Assembly (NCBI GenBank): GCA_916048095.2
Contig: OU696582.1
Span: forward strand, 1,995,501 to 2,059,500
Reading direction: 5' to 3'
DNA from: Sacculina carcini
Taxonomy: Eukaryota > Arthropoda > Thecostraca > Sacculinidae
Length of the DNA: 64,000 nt
Shown: positions 23,429 through 36,900 of the stretch, piece by piece
How positions within the stretch are numbered: the first letter of the stretch is position 1
Layout: each line of letters starts with the position of its first letter
Made by a program: the position numbers and the translations under genes
The notes under the pieces: generated by a model
What the model was told of the DNA's origin: nothing
The model's database searches: none
The model's input: only the letters and a program-made list of their open reading frames with translations

Positions 23429-24237
23429 ACAACCTTACAGACACCTCGAGCCGGATCGCTATCCTCAGTGCGGTCTGCCAAGTCGCTCACCAGCGAGGAG
23501 AGTATAGCGTTATCGATATCATCCCATCCATTGGACGATTCGTTGGCCACACGTTTCAAGAACAACACCGCTGGACGCATCCATCCGCAGACTGGGAGAT
23601 ACTCAACCACTCGACCACAGAAGGAGAACAGACTGCGACGGGTTAATGGCACCGGTGGTTCTGATATTCTGTTGATTCTGCACCACCTCAGTTCCCCATG
23701 TTCTTTCCTCAATCGAAGTCCCAGAACTTGCATGCCGTCTTCTGCTCGATTTTCACCTTTGCACTCCAGGCCGTAGCGTCGGAAGTGATCGGCTACACGA
23801 TGAGCCTTGAGCACACTCTCATTCACCAATATGTTATCAGCATACACTGAGACCGCGTCTTTGATTTTCTTGTCTTGTTCAAGTACAAATTGCACCATAG
23901 ACTTCAATATAGTTGGCGCCACGTTCAGCCCGAAACCTAGGCGTGTGGGACAGAACCTCTTCCCCCAAAAATCACCGTCTGGAACTTCCACAGGCTCGGA
24001 TCGATGTGTATCTGAAGATACGATTTCTTCGAGCAGGGCCACATTGTCGCCACACCTCCGCCACTCACGCAGCTTTTGCGCACACACGTCTGACTCGGCT
24101 GTATAGGATGTGATGTGCTGATTCATCTGCCGAAAATCGAGCATAGGCCCCACTTTCGATTTATTCGCCTGTACTACAGCCATTAGGGGTATGAGTCCTC
24201 TAGCATTGTCATGCTCACCAACGCTGTGTTGCACCAA
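23398..24237 (-). pseudogene. Element B reverse transcriptase, active site changed to YADN
   Basis: The minus-strand frame has the RT palm order: VGPMLDFRQMNQHI, then CPTRLGFGLNVAPTILKSMV, then VYADNILVNE, then VLGLRLRKEHGELRWCRI and FSFCGRVVEYLPVCGWMRP. The catalytic pair should be DD; here the second Asp is Asn (codon 23835-23833), which should abolish polymerisation. The frame is continuous with the gag/protease frame upstream except for one TAG at about 24238. I remember this RT type (GFGLNVAP, VCGWLR) from gypsy-like elements of several invertebrates but cannot give a clade name. Confidence 0.85.
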
Positions 24238-25532
24238 CTAACCCTCTTTTATCCACGACCTCACCTCGTCTTCGTAGCATGACCGAACGTCACATTTCAT
24301 CGGGTACTCTACTGTTATATTTGGCAGCTTCCAGTGAGCCGTCCATCGGCACAGCGAAGGATGAAATTCCGCTGACAAATCCTTTCCTTCGACCTTGAGT
24401 TCGCTGCATCTCTGAGCATCGGGAATATTCTCTTCGAGTGGCTCAGAAAGGACCCCGCATGCTACACCAAACGTCGACTCCGATTTGGCTGACAAAAACA
24501 GAGCTCCGAGCAGAGCCACCGCGTCCAGTCCGAGCACAAATTGATGACCAAACAACGGGTCTGCGACAACAATGGCAGTGAGCTCAACTGCCTTTCCGTC
24601 TAAATCCAACACGATGTTGCTCTGCCCGACGCATCGCATCATTCCACCGTTCATGACGTACACATCATTTCTCATCTTCATGATTTCGTTTTCACACAAT
24701 GATTTGTGCACCGAACTTCTCGTGTACCCGGTGTCAACTAGTAAGCGACATGACACATTATTCACTCTGGCAACCACGGTCACCACCGCCTGGTTCGCTG
24801 AGTTGGAGAGGAGGCTGGCGCACACCGCCTCTCCTTCTCGTTTAGCGCATATACCGCTTGAACGTGTCCTTTTTTCACCGCAACGATAGCATACGATTTC
24901 GACCAGTTTCCTAGATTTACAATTTCTCGATATGTGGCCTGCGCGTCCACACTGATAGCATTTCAGGGTCGCTCCAAACGAATAACCTGAGACGGAGGTG
25001 GTGCTTGCGCTATCCAAGTCCGACAAAATAGTACGGGCCCTCTCGATTACGTCCTTAAATTTCATCCCTTCTAGATTCGCGTTGGCTCTTAAAACCACCC
25101 GCACTCTGACCGGTAGACCTCTGAGAAACGCACACGTCAACGTAATATCTCCAGTGATTCCAAAACTGGCACCCAATTTCTCCAAATATAATGCAAAACG
25201 TCGACAACTTCGTCATCCCTGAGTTTTCGCTCTACTAATCGATCCAATGATGTGTACGGATCAAGACCGAAGGTTCGATGCAATGCAGAACACACTTTGT
25301 CCACGTTCAACTGGTCCTCGTAACTGAGACGGTCAACAACGGCATAAGCGTTTCCAGTCCAGTCCATCATGACCACCGTCGCTACGTCATTGACGCCTCT
25401 CAGTCTACACATCTTTCTGACTTTGCCTAGTCATTCTGACGGGTCACTCTTGCCGTCATATTCTGGGATGAGTCGGATATCCAGAGACGAATTCCCGTTG
25501 ACAATTCCTTCTTCGATATTCCGACTTGCCAT
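24238..25532 (-). pseudogene. gag: Element B Gag and protease
   Basis: Gag starts at ATG 25532 (MASRNIEEGIVNGNSS). A TGA near 25431 interrupts it, the frame continues (VRKMCRLRGVNDVATVV), and a frameshift follows near 25180. The last part has a CCHC zinc knuckle (CYQCGRAGHISRNC), a second altered Cys motif (CYRCGEKRTRSSGIC), and an aspartic protease (LLVDTGYTRSSV). It ends at a TAG beside the RT frame. These three lesions fit an old copy. Confidence 0.85.
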
Positions 25533-25882
25533 GATAGCCGAAATAGCTTGTGATAGATGTATATATTCGGGACGATACGCGAAAAATAATATGACACGAA
25601 TAACAGCACAACAAAGCACTACACGCAAGGCACACTACTCGCACGCACACTACTCACAATACAACATTACTCGCGACACAACACTTCTCGCACACAGCAT
25701 CACACGAAACGCCTCGCTACCCCAACACATACTGCCTCATCCAGTCGCTCGCCAAACTACAGACATACATACATACACAATACACTCGTGCGCACGGCAC
25801 CATCGTCACCATGGCAACCTACCGCATGACGCATGACACCCGTTGCAACACACAACATTCTTTACACCGCTCGCTCTGCTAT

Positions 25883-28748
25883 TGTAGCGCGGTGTATCAG
25901 CAAGACACCGCTGCCTACACACCACGTGGCTGCACTCTCTCCGCTCTCTACAGAGCGCTCACGCGCTGCTGGCTTGCAGGAGCATCGCGCCACTGAGCGT
26001 GGCTTCAAGCGTTTACGGACGTTTCCGCCAGGCGCCGCCACGGGCACTGGCTGCAGCATCTGGCGTGTTTGTATGTGTGTGTGTATTTGTGTGTATGAGG
26101 CATGTAATTCATCAGTCGTCAAATAAACTCTCGTGAGAGTACTGTGTTTCACTGGTGTAGCGAGGCGGCGCGATGCCCAACATCTCAGCATTGCGTCGCC
26201 TAACGACTCCGCTACATTGGTGACCCCTGTGGGAACACTCTTTCCTTCTGTTTTGTTTGCTTTGCTTTTCATCGTCTTCATCCTCGCGTTTTATCTTCAT
26301 CATTTTCGGGTTTTTGTCAAGACTTTCTGCCGGCTCAGGAGGCTGCACGCGGCCATCACCATCACCGCTATCGCTGCACAGACGCGTCACCTCGATACAG
26401 CAGCGACAGCGGCCGGCTTCGACGGGTGACAGTCAAGCTGGACGGCCCCCGGCAACGACGTCTGCTCTCCAGATACGCGCGCCTCGCCGACTCACTGGCG
26501 GCGCCTCAGCCTGGGCCTCATTCAGTTTTCCCACCCCAGCCAAGCACACCACAACGCATAAGCCTCCTGCAGCTCCAAAATTTCGCCGCTCGCCTTTCGC
26601 AAATCACATCGTTCGCCTCATCGTCACACACTTCTTCCACCACTCGTCCTCCGATCCACATCGTTCCAATAAAACCACATTCGCCGTTCGTCCTCTCCGT
26701 GGCCGCCCGTCTAGGGAGGGGAGATGTGTAGCGCGGTGTATCAGCAAGGCACCGCTGCCTACACACCACGTGGCTACACTCTCTCCGCTCTCTCCAGAGC
26801 GCTCACGCGCTGCTGGCTTGCAGGAGCATCGCGCCACTGAGCGTGGCTTCAAGCGTTTACGGACGTTTCCGCCAGGCGCCGCCACGGGCACTGGCTGCGG
26901 CATCTGGCGTGTTTGTATGTGTGTGTGTATTTGTGTGTATGAGGCATGTAATTCATCAGTCGTCAAATAAACTCTCGTGAGAGTACTGTGTTTCACTGGT
27001 GTAGCGAGGCGGCGCGATGCCCAACATCTCAGCATTGCGTCGCCTAACGACTCCGCTACATTGGTGACCCCTGTGGGAACACTCTTTCCTTCTGTTTTGT
27101 TTGCTTTGCTTTTCATCGTCTTCATCCTCGCGTTTTATCTTCATCATTTTCGGGTTTTTGTCAAGACTTTCTGCCGGCTCAGGAGGCTGCACGCGGCCAT
27201 CACCATCACCGCTATCGCTGCACAGACGCGTCACCTCGATACAGCAGCGACAGCGGCCGGCTTCGACGGGTGACAGTCAAGCTGGACGGCCCCCGGCAAC
27301 GACGTCTGCTCTCCAGATACGCGCGCCTCGCCGACTCACTGGCGGCGCCTCAGCCTGGGCCTCATTCAGTTTTCCCACCCCAGCCAAGCACACCACAACG
27401 CATAAGCCTCCTGCAGCTCCAAAATTTCGCCGCTCGCCTTTCGCAAATCACATCGTTCGCCTCATCGTCACACACTTCTTCCACCACTCGTCCTCCGATC
27501 CACATCGTTCCAATAAAACCACATTCGCCGTTCGTCCTCTCCGTGGCCGCCCGTCTAGGGAGGGGAGATGTGTAGCGCGGTGTATCAGCAAGGCACCGCT
27601 GCCTACACACCACGTGGCTACACTCTCTCCGCTCTCTCGAGAGCGCTCACGCGCTGCTGGCTTGCAGGAGCATCGCGCCACTGGGCGTGGCTTCAAGCGT
27701 TTGCGGACGTTTCCACCAGGCGCCGCCACGGGCACTGGCTGCGGCATCTGGCGTGTTTGTATGTGTGTGTGTATTTGTGTGTATGAGGCATGTAATTCAT
27801 CAGTCGTCAAATAAACTCTCGTGAGAGTACTGTGTTTCACTGGTGTAGCGAGGCGGCGCGATGCCCAACATCTCAGCATTGCGTCGCCTAACGACTCCGC
27901 TACATTGGTGACCCCTGTGGGAACACTCTTTCCTTCTGTTTTGTTTGCTTTGCTTTTCATCGTCTTCATCCTCGCGTTTTATCTTCATCATTTTCGGGTT
28001 TTTGTCAAGACTTTCTGCCGGCTCAGGAGGCTGCACGCGGCCATCACCATCACCGCTATCGCTGCACAGACGCGTCACCTCGATACAGCAGCGACAGCGG
28101 CCGGCTTCGACGGGTGACAGTCAAGCTGGACGGCCCCCGGCAACGACGTCTGCTCTCCAGATACGCGCGCCTCGCCGACTCACTGGCGGCGCCTCAGCCT
28201 GGGCCTCATTCAGTTTTCCCACCCCAGCCAAGCACACCACAACGCATAAGCCTCCTGCAGCTCCAAAATTTCGCCGCTCGCCTTTCGCAAATCACATCGT
28301 TCGCCTCATCGTCACACACTTCTTCCACCACTCGTCCTCCGATCCACATCGTTCCAATAAAACCACATTCGCCGTTCGTCCTCTCCGTGGCCGCCCGTCT
28401 AGGGAGGGGAGATGTGTAGCGCGGTGTATCAGCAAGGCACCGCTGCCTACACACCACGTGGCTACACTCTCTCCGCTCTCTCGAGAGCGCTCACGCGCTG
28501 CTGGCTTGCAGGAGCATCGCGCCACTGGGCGTGGCTTCAAGCGTTTGCGGACGTTTCCACCAGGCGCCGCCACGGGCACTGGCTGCGGCATCTGGCGTGT
28601 TTGTATGTGTGTGTGTATTTGTGTGTATGAGGCATGTAATTCATCAGTCGTCAAATAAACTCTCGTGAGAGTACTGTGTTTCACTGGTGTAGCGAGGCGG
28701 CGCGATGCCTAACATCTCAGCATTGCGTCGCCTAACGACTCCGCTACA
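25883..28748 (+). mobile_element. Tandem array of a small non-autonomous LTR element (TRIM-like): 4 LTRs, 3 internal regions
   Basis: Four 334-bp LTRs (25883-26216, 26727-27060, 27571-27904, 28415-28748) alternate with three 510-bp internal regions, giving an 844-bp period. LTRs begin TGTAGCGCGG and end CGACTCCGCTACA. Each internal region starts TTGGTGACCCC (primer-site-like; the first 10 bases after the T fit the 3' end of tRNA-Trp) and ends with a purine tract AGGGAGGGGAGA. The 4-bp duplication CTAT flanks the whole array (25879-25882, 28749-28752). No gag, RT or integrase motif occurs in any frame. LTR3 and LTR4 are nearly identical, while LTR1 and LTR2 carry their own differences. Confidence 0.93.
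26217..26726 (+). repeat. Internal region of the TRIM-like unit (first of three)
   Basis: 510 bp, repeated without visible change at 27061-27570 and 27905-28414. It has overlapping open frames on both strands (up to 237 codons including LTR sequence). They are Ser/Pro/Arg-rich with no known domain, so I treat them as chance frames. The first bases are primer-site-like, and the last are a polypurine tract. Confidence 0.85.
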
Positions 28749-28895
28749 CTATCACTCATACGCGCCCGTTTCAAGGGCGAACGCACGCGCATAAACGCCA
28801 ACGCTGCTTCGCGACCACCATCACTCATTTACCACCATAGTTTTTCAGCACCCCGAAACACAACATCTTCCAGGCGGCCATCTTTCTTGACCATG

Positions 28896-30870
28896 TATGT
28901 ATGCACATACAAAAAACAGCAACGATTTTTTGATGTAACAAACCGTTGTTATCACCTGAAGTTATTGAAAATATTTGTAATATACATTAATATATTGAAA
29001 ATATTTGTTTTAAATGATAGTATATATGCTATTAGGCTATTGACTGGTACGAGCGGCATGCATCGCTATTAGAATTCACGTGTTGATGCAAGTGAAAAAT
29101 TACTCACGTTTGAAAAATTACACAAGCATGCAACGAGATCAAACAAACACATGAGAAAAAGGGAAAAGTTTCCGCTTAAATTTTTGTTAATTAATTAGTG
29201 GACTATGGACCACACTGAACTCACAATCGCAAAACATGCAGATTATCAGTAAAAACAACGAGCAAGAAAACACTAAACAATCGATAACAAAGAACCCAAT
29301 CGCTGGATTAAATGCAACTGTTATGGCCGACTATTGAATCCATCGCCAACTGATTGTGACGTCATGCCCTCCGTGGAGAACTGGTGAATCAGACGCGATA
29401 GTATCATTTTTACAACGGCACTGCCTGATGATTAGCGTATTCCAAAATCAGAAATCACAAAACAGCGTTTTTCCTTTGCGCTCAAATAACCATTTTATCC
29501 CAACATCATACACATTTGCATGCATTCACATTTATGACACGGATAATATATGAATATGTGTATATATATGTACAATTAGTTCCACACATACCAGTGCTAC
29601 TTTTGATCATACATTATCACACCCCAAATTTTTAAACGACATATTAAGCATGATGAATACACCAAACGTATTTTGAAATGCATGATTACATAACAATTGC
29701 CCTGTAGTCCAGGTGGCGTTGCTGCCGCTTTTGGATATGCGAATTTTTTTCGTAGATTTGTCCCGTGTACGAATCGAGAGTTTTCTGCGTACACCTGGTT
29801 AGTGAGGTTGTGGAGTTAATTCAAATTTAATCTGCTCTTAGAATGTTTGAATATTGAGTCAAAATGCTTTAGTCATTAGTCTAATTCGTATATCATTCAT
29901 ATGTTCCGATGCTGAAAGATAATGCGAGATACGGTATCAAATATGTGAAAAATTGTGGGAATTTCATATGATGAGCTTGGCTGTCAGTTTTTGTAAGCTG
30001 GATTTTCTTCTCAAATATCAAGTTGTAATTATCGATTCATAAGTTTCAAGCTATCAGTCTGAGATCTTAACTGTTAATCTTATCGGGTCTGGTCATATAT
30101 TGGGTTTTGCTTTTCTATTTTTTATCACTATTGCCAATATTGGCACCATATAGATGCATGTTTGAGTGAGTGATGAAATGATTGAGAAATCACTCATGAT
30201 TGAGTGATTGAACCTGTAGGTCGAACATCGAAGGTATTTGAAATTTTTGGCCTAGTTGAACATTTTTCGCATGTGTTGAACATAATTGGTTTTCTTTTTT
30301 TAGTTCGGGTAGAGGGGTAGGACAGGAGATAGCTGCATTAATCCAAGGGGGGTGCCAACCCTGTTGGATTATCGCTCCCCCTTGGTGTGACAGTACAGGG
30401 AGGGAAGAAGAAGAGGGCCCGCTTTTAGTCGCCTCTTACGACACGCAGCGGGTACGGAGGAAGTATTCTTATCCCCTGACCACAGGGTCATAGGTTTTCA
30501 ATAGATGGTTTCTTATATACTACATTCCAAGTAGAATAATGATAAAATAACAAGGAAATAAACCTACAACACCACCATTCGCCTTCCAGGATCAAGGGCT
30601 TTTTTCATTCTTATTTAAAAACTTTTCAAAAAACCCAGAGCAAAAAAAAATATAGCTAGCACTATTCAGACGTTATCTAATTTTGTTGTTGTAAAAGTGG
30701 GCTTAGTTTGGAGAATAGCAATACCACTAGATTTATTCGTATATCTAGGGTGAATAGTGCTGGCTGGTATTGACTGATTGCATACAGCCGTGCAATGTTG
30801 CACCGCTGCACCTTTCTCCGTGTGTGTGTGCGGTGGTTTTGTTCAGTGGTTGACATTTTAGGCATTGTCG
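28896..30870. other. AT-rich intergenic stretch, one SINE-like block
   Basis: No gene seen. The block 30295-30495 has a boundary-rich structure, with CTTTTAGTCGCCTCTTACGA and TATCCCCTGACCACAGGG, which I recall from conserved SINE tails of several invertebrates. The family name is uncertain. The rest is AT-rich without ORFs of coding character. Confidence 0.4.
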
Positions 30871-30879
30871 GCGTTCGAG

Positions 30880-30970
30880 ATGGGCAGTGTCACTTCTACT
30901 GCTGCGAGCAGTGTGGGAACAATTGTGTCGACGTCCGCCAATCTTCCGTCGCAGTCGCCAAGCGAGCACG
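30880..30970 (+). CDS. HCCS: HCCS exon 1 (coding part)
   Basis: ATG at 30880 opens [13 protein letters not shown]. The frame leaves in phase 1 at donor GTCGGT (30971), completing an Ala codon with the first two bases of exon 2. The donor is weak, so this exon is the least certain of the six. Confidence 0.7.
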
Positions 30971-33900
30971 GTCGGTGATGAACCTGTAATAATGGCAAGT
31001 GTGCGCCATTAATGGCGTCAATGAGCAACCAATTGTCTCGCATATTTATATTGAGTGCAACAACTTGGACACTTACAAGCTTGCATTTCAATCAATTAAT
31101 TGCATCAATTGCAATTAATTCAGATCAAATCAATTGCATATTCATGCTCTTTTTGATAATATTTCGAAGGAAAATTCTCTAATAAGCGTATCCTAGTGTT
31201 CAAATGTGTTTATACTGACATGAAAAACAATGAATATGGCCATTCCGTCAATCAATACGTTTTTTTCACATGCCTATTTGGCAAACTACTTTTTACTATC
31301 CCTAATCAGTCCAAGGTCTACCGGAGTCTTCTACTGCATCCTCTTCGATATCTTCACACCTAACTGCCCAATATTTTCCTTCGAGTGTAGTTCGGCCTCA
31401 GTTGATGTGTGCCCGTGTGTGTGCGTGTGTGTGTCTAACAGCTGAGGAACACAGACCGACACAGTCCGTTTGTCCACTGAGAAGTGACGCTCAGAATACG
31501 ACCGAGACGTCAAATGCCCGCTCATTCGCTGCTGACAATAACAATGGCGTCGGCGGCGGTTCATTTTCCATCTCCGATTGTCCGGTGATGTCGCCAGATG
31601 TCAGCGGCGGCGGCGGCAGCTCAGCTGTGGCTGGGCCGGATGTACCGGTTCATCAGCACGGCATTGTGTCGACAGAATCGGGCGCGCTACTCGATATCAA
31701 CCCGGACAACATGGTGAGTGTTGCGAAACTTTTGTGTTTGCAAAACTTTCTGAAACTGATTCACTTTTGTCATTTTTCTTGTTTCCTTTCGTCATTTTTG
31801 GGAATATCTTCCACGTTCTGCGTTTATCTCCTTGCGCTCTAGTCTTGTGCCGAATTTCCCTGTGTATAAGATACTCGTTTAATTTTATGCAAAAGTTCTG
31901 GAAAAATATACAAAAAAAATTAGTAATGAATAACTTGATTTATCATTGAAATCATTACATATATCTAATCAGTTTTATCAACTGAAGTCATTGTTTCAGC
32001 ATAACGAGTCATCATTATCAGAGGAGTCATCAAATGATATCTTATTAGATAATTCATCAGATATCATAACATACTGCTGATCAAAGACTTACTCCCATGT
32101 ATAAGATACATCCTATTAGTAATCTTAAAATTCAGGCTGCTTATATACTGTGATAATGATATGTGCGACGTTGTGTTTGCTGTTTGAACAGGAAGCGCCT
32201 CCCAATCAGACTCCGGCCGTCGACCAGCCGTTTCCTTTGAGCAAACAGCGCCAGGTTTCCAGCATTCCGCGCTCGTCCGACCAGCCTTCTAACTGGGTCT
32301 ACCCGTCGGCTCAGGTCAGCGGTCAGGACCAACCTCTCACTGAATTTGTATCAAAATCATCGTCCGTTTTTAACAAGTTGCTACAGGTCGCGCAGCAATA
32401 TCAACCTACTAAACACAATTCAATGAGTGGCAGTTTATACTTTGACAACTTGGCGAATGATAGGATATTTGGCGGGTCGAATTCAATTATCTGCCGGTCG
32501 CATTTGATTTGCCGTCTTGTTGTAGTTAGCCCTCTGCTGGCTCAAGTGCTGTTATTTTTTGCTCTTTGGATATTTTTTTACAACAACATATCTTGAGTAG
32601 AGATGCGACCTAAAAAAAACCGACGGTTTTTTATAAAAAAAAACGTTCTTTTTGCCAAAAAAACACGTTCTTTTTGGTTTTTTTTGAAGAGTCATGCAAA
32701 GAATTCAAATTATGGAAATGATATATTTGGGATGCTAAATGAATTGTTTTTGTCAACACATGGGTTATTCATGCTATTAGTGTCCCTATCAAATTGAATT
32801 ATCATTAAATATGCACAATATAATTGTTATAATGTGTCTGAAAGGCCTAATATGATTGTTTACACGGTACTGTGCGGCACTTCTATGTACAGTACAGTTT
32901 TGCATTCAATTATTGAGTTAATCATTGTGTAAGAAAGCAGGGTTTGAGAACCGTTTTTTATGCTAAAATCTGAAACTGTTTTAAAAAAACAACAGGTGGC
33001 ATAATTTATTTTTATTATTTACACATTAACTTTTTACTGCCAGAAATTAACTACGTTGGTTATAATAAGTTTCATCATTTCATTCAGCAGATCAATTATT
33101 TGCAAATATAAGAGTACAAACACCGCAAATATTTACACAAATACTACGAATATGCACACAAAGTTAGTGTCCCTAATGAGACTACGAATAAAAGCGGGTC
33201 GCAGTGGCAACGGACCAGAAAAACGGAGAATATTTTTGTGTAGGAAAAAACAACTGAGGAAATATATTTGATGTACAAAAAAGTATTTGAACACAAATAA
33301 CTACATCAAAGAAACCAGCATCCATAAAACCAGTTCTAAAAACAGGTTACTAATAAAAAAACAGTTAATTTGGTTAAACTTTCCTTGATCTGCCGCCAAG
33401 TTTTTTCGCATTGTCTACATCTACGAAAACGGTTTTTCCAAAAAATATATTTTTAACAGTTTAAAACAGTTTAAAGAACGGTTTAAAACAGTTTAAGAAC
33501 AGTTTAAATTAAGTGGTTTAACCAGCCGCTTATACGTACCAGCAGGCTACTTGCTATACAAAAGTTATTTGAACGTACCTCAATCAAATCTATCTTACAT
33601 AGATACTGTTTTAGAAAACATTGTTTCATTAAAAAAGCGTCAGTTTAAATGAACGTTTGTCAAAAAAAAACTTCACCAACCAATTAGCTTGACTTGTTCT
33701 GCTGCCAACATTTTCTGGACCTGTACATTAATAAAACGAATTTAAAACCGGTTTGAAAAACATCATTGTATTTTTTCATAAAAAACATGGTTTCTTTTAA
33801 AAAAAACATGATTATTCAATGAATTTGTTTTGTTATGCTGACAAATTATTTCAAATATCCACATAATTAAAACCATCTTTAAAAACATGGGTTTTCTCAA

Positions 33901-36900
33901 TGAAAAAACTTAACCACCGGACCCGGTGTGACGGTAAAAACGGGGACATGGATAAAACGGGGACATCGACGCATTTGATACAAACTCTGACGCATTTGAA
34001 GGGATTTGAAGGATTTTCACTGTATTCGTATGGATTTTGAAGGAATTTTAAGGTTTTTCACCCAGCCTGGTGCATGTGTACTCTATGGCGCGGTGGCAGT
34101 AAAGTAACAAGTTGATTGGTGAAAATGGGGACATCGACAAGTCTCTATTGTTATTTATTGAAGTTATAGGGTTTGATTTCGATGCATGCTGGTTTTTATT
34201 ATTGGAGCATGTTTGCTATTGGGGATATTTATCCGTTCATGTTCCATGCTGTCATGAACTTTTATCGCTTATGTAAACGTAAACAGTTGATTTTGTTTGC
34301 TCTTATTTGTCTTTCTCCTCATTTTTTCTTCGTATGTCATTGAAGAAGTATATACGTATATGAGCATATACGGTTCTTGTCGTCAGACATCTCAATTTTT
34401 GTTTAAGTTTCGTTGGCTCCCCATTATTCATCGTATTCATTTTCGCCTTTGCTGTATTATTTTTAGACCTATTCACGACCCTAGTCAACCCTCTTATTTT
34501 TCCGGTCTCCTCACTGTATCTACTGCTCCTCGTCCTCTCATCTGCCCTAGAGCCTTGAACGAGTCATCTTGGTCTTGTAAGTATTTTTCTTTCTTTGCTC
34601 CCCGACTGAACAACTCGCTTCTCGTACTGTTCTATCAGCCACTTCCTATTCCTCATTACGTTCGGCACTCTTTAGATTCGTTGTGGCGGCGTCAGCAACC
34701 ACTAAGCACGTTATATCATTTGAATGTGTACATGCAGTGTGCTTGTTGTGTGCGTGTGTGGTTGTGCGTGCTTGTTAGTGTGTTATAGCCAGTATCGTGT
34801 TGGACTAGTGTGTGAATACACCCTGTAACTTGTGTTGTAACTGTGGAAGCGTTTCCCTCAACGTCATGTTTCCTTTTGTCAGTTACTCTTGTGCTCGTTC
34901 ATGTTTTGTGTTTCTCTGTGAATAGTTTTGGCTTGTTTGTTTGGCTTTAGTAAATAGTTTTGGCTTATCTTGCTGTTTTATGCGCGTGTGTTTTTGATAT
35001 GTGCTGTACCAAATAAATGTTAATGTTTGTATTTTGGTCATTGTATGACGGTTTTTGTGGTTTACCTGTGTTCAAAAACAATTTAGTTTATATGGGAAGT
35101 TTCGTTAGCAGTTTCCCACAGGTATTTCTAGCGTTGTTGTTCTCGACGGCGCTTCGGTCGATGTCGACCATTCCAGTTTCAAATTGATATGTATCAGTAA
35201 AGATGACCGTGAAAATAGTTGCAAACGTTGATCTGATTGTAACAACACCAATATGTTGAGATGTTGATCTTGGTCTTCGTCGTTCGGCTGATCGTGATGT
35301 CTTGATAGTTCCTCTTGTTGTTGTGTTCCGAGATAACAAGTAATAGTCACCCAGTGGAAGTTTACTTGTGTATTGACAGCAACCATTCAGCTCTACTACC
35401 TTAAAGCTACTCCTAAAACTTAATCTCTAGTCTCTCCAGTATCTCTGGTCTTCATAGTCTCCCCAGTATTCATTATCCACTCTCTGTGTCTAGTATCTAG
35501 TCCCAGTCTCCGGTATCCCGCCCTATTTTCAGCACAACACGGGTATATATACCCACGACCACATGTTGTCGGCTCAATGCGTCACAAGTAATGCGAGTTG
35601 GCCAAACAGCACGGCTACACAACCAGGACACACGCTATTTCTAAACATGTTCTGACTGCACACACGCGTGTTACCATGATCTGTTCAGCCAAGTCAGAAA
35701 CACAAAAAGGTCATGAATTAACTGTCAAGTTACTTCACACATTACCAAACATATCAGGCGCAGTGTACTACTGACGCCACCCAACCACAAATGAGCCTAA
35801 CGACAGCTGCACAAGCAGGCCGCGAAAGTAAACTGAGAGAGCGAAAAAACTGAGTAAACTGACGGAAAGAAAACTGGTCTGATTATAACTGTTATACTGA
35901 TATCCAAGTAACATTTTGATTCTTTTGTCGTATTTTCAGTTTCGGTTAGTTACCTACTTTTCATTTGTTATATTGTCAGTCCTACATTTGTGGATCGTGT
36001 GCGCTGCATCACATGCTTGATGCGCTCTGTTATGTCTATAATGAAGACTCGTCTGTGAAGAAGACATTGTTTATTATCGAAGCGTTTCCTGAATGTTGGC
36101 TGTTGTCAACTCCTGACAATACATGACTTATTTCCAGCTCGCCTGAAACTCATAGTTTCACCATGTCTTACTGAATCATACTTTGTTCAGCCACTGGGAT
36201 AGCTGGGTGGAATGCAGGTGTCCATGTCCACATGTCCCCCTTCACACACGCACACATACACAAGCGCTGGCACACGCAGCTGGTCATTGGTCCGTTGGCT
36301 GTTGGAGCTCTCAGCCTATCCGTTGATCTGCGAATGATACGCGTATTTTACAGCGTGCTTCATCTGGAAGTATCACCTATTTGAATGATATTCGAAGAAA
36401 AACAAAATGAGGAAAAATACGAGCAAACAAGAAGAACATCACTTCACTAGTTAAGTTCTGTTACACATCACCTCACTAGTTCAGTTCTGTTAAACATCAC
36501 TTCACTAGTTCAGTTCTGTCAAAGGCGTGGTCATAATGGAGGCAATTTATTATCTGTACTCAGCAACAGCAAGCAGCGCAACAACTCACTCAACATTCAC
36601 GACTGCGCACGCACACACTCCACTTCAGGATGGACAAACAAGCATATATACAAATCAGACATAGTCATACGCAAGCGGGCGTACCAATGTAGTCACACAC
36701 AATGCAAGCAAATTCTACACCCAAGGTCGGTTAGCGAATGCACAAGCCTGTGAAGACACGTTTACATCAACAAGTTCAATCCACTATTTACACGTTTATA
36801 TAAACGATAAAAGTCGATTTCAGATTTGAACATTAAAAGAAAAATACTCCCAGTAGCTAATATAAACTCAACACTAGCCCGCACCAAAAACAAACCCTAT

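Larger units (their letters stand above)
21581..28836 (-). mobile_element. LTR retrotransposon B (gypsy-like), decayed, with nested LTR array
   Basis: The left (3') LTR is 21581-21998. The right (5') LTR is 25549-25882 plus 28753-28836, which again totals 418 bp once the nested array and its duplicated CTAT are removed. On the minus strand the LTR reads TGTGGTAAATG...CTGTCACA. The 5-bp duplication ATAGT flanks the whole (21576-21580, 28837-28841). A purine-rich tract precedes the 3' LTR. Gag starts (ATG 25532) only 17 nt after the 5' LTR, and no TGG-type tRNA primer site is visible there. The element landed in a THAP transposase exon. Confidence 0.9.

Noticed and set aside
22133-24889. Plus-strand ORFs of 86-147 codons in element B
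   Set aside because: Antisense shadows of the minus-strand pol and gag.
26257-28658. Three repeated 237-residue ORFs in the mini-LTR array
   Set aside because: They cross LTR and internal sequence, are low-complexity (Ser/Pro/Arg), compete with open frames in other phases on both strands, and carry no retroelement motif.
25883-28748. CRISPR-like or satellite array
   Set aside because: The 844-bp period with TG...CA LTRs, primer-like site, purine tract and one flanking duplication explains it as an LTR element.
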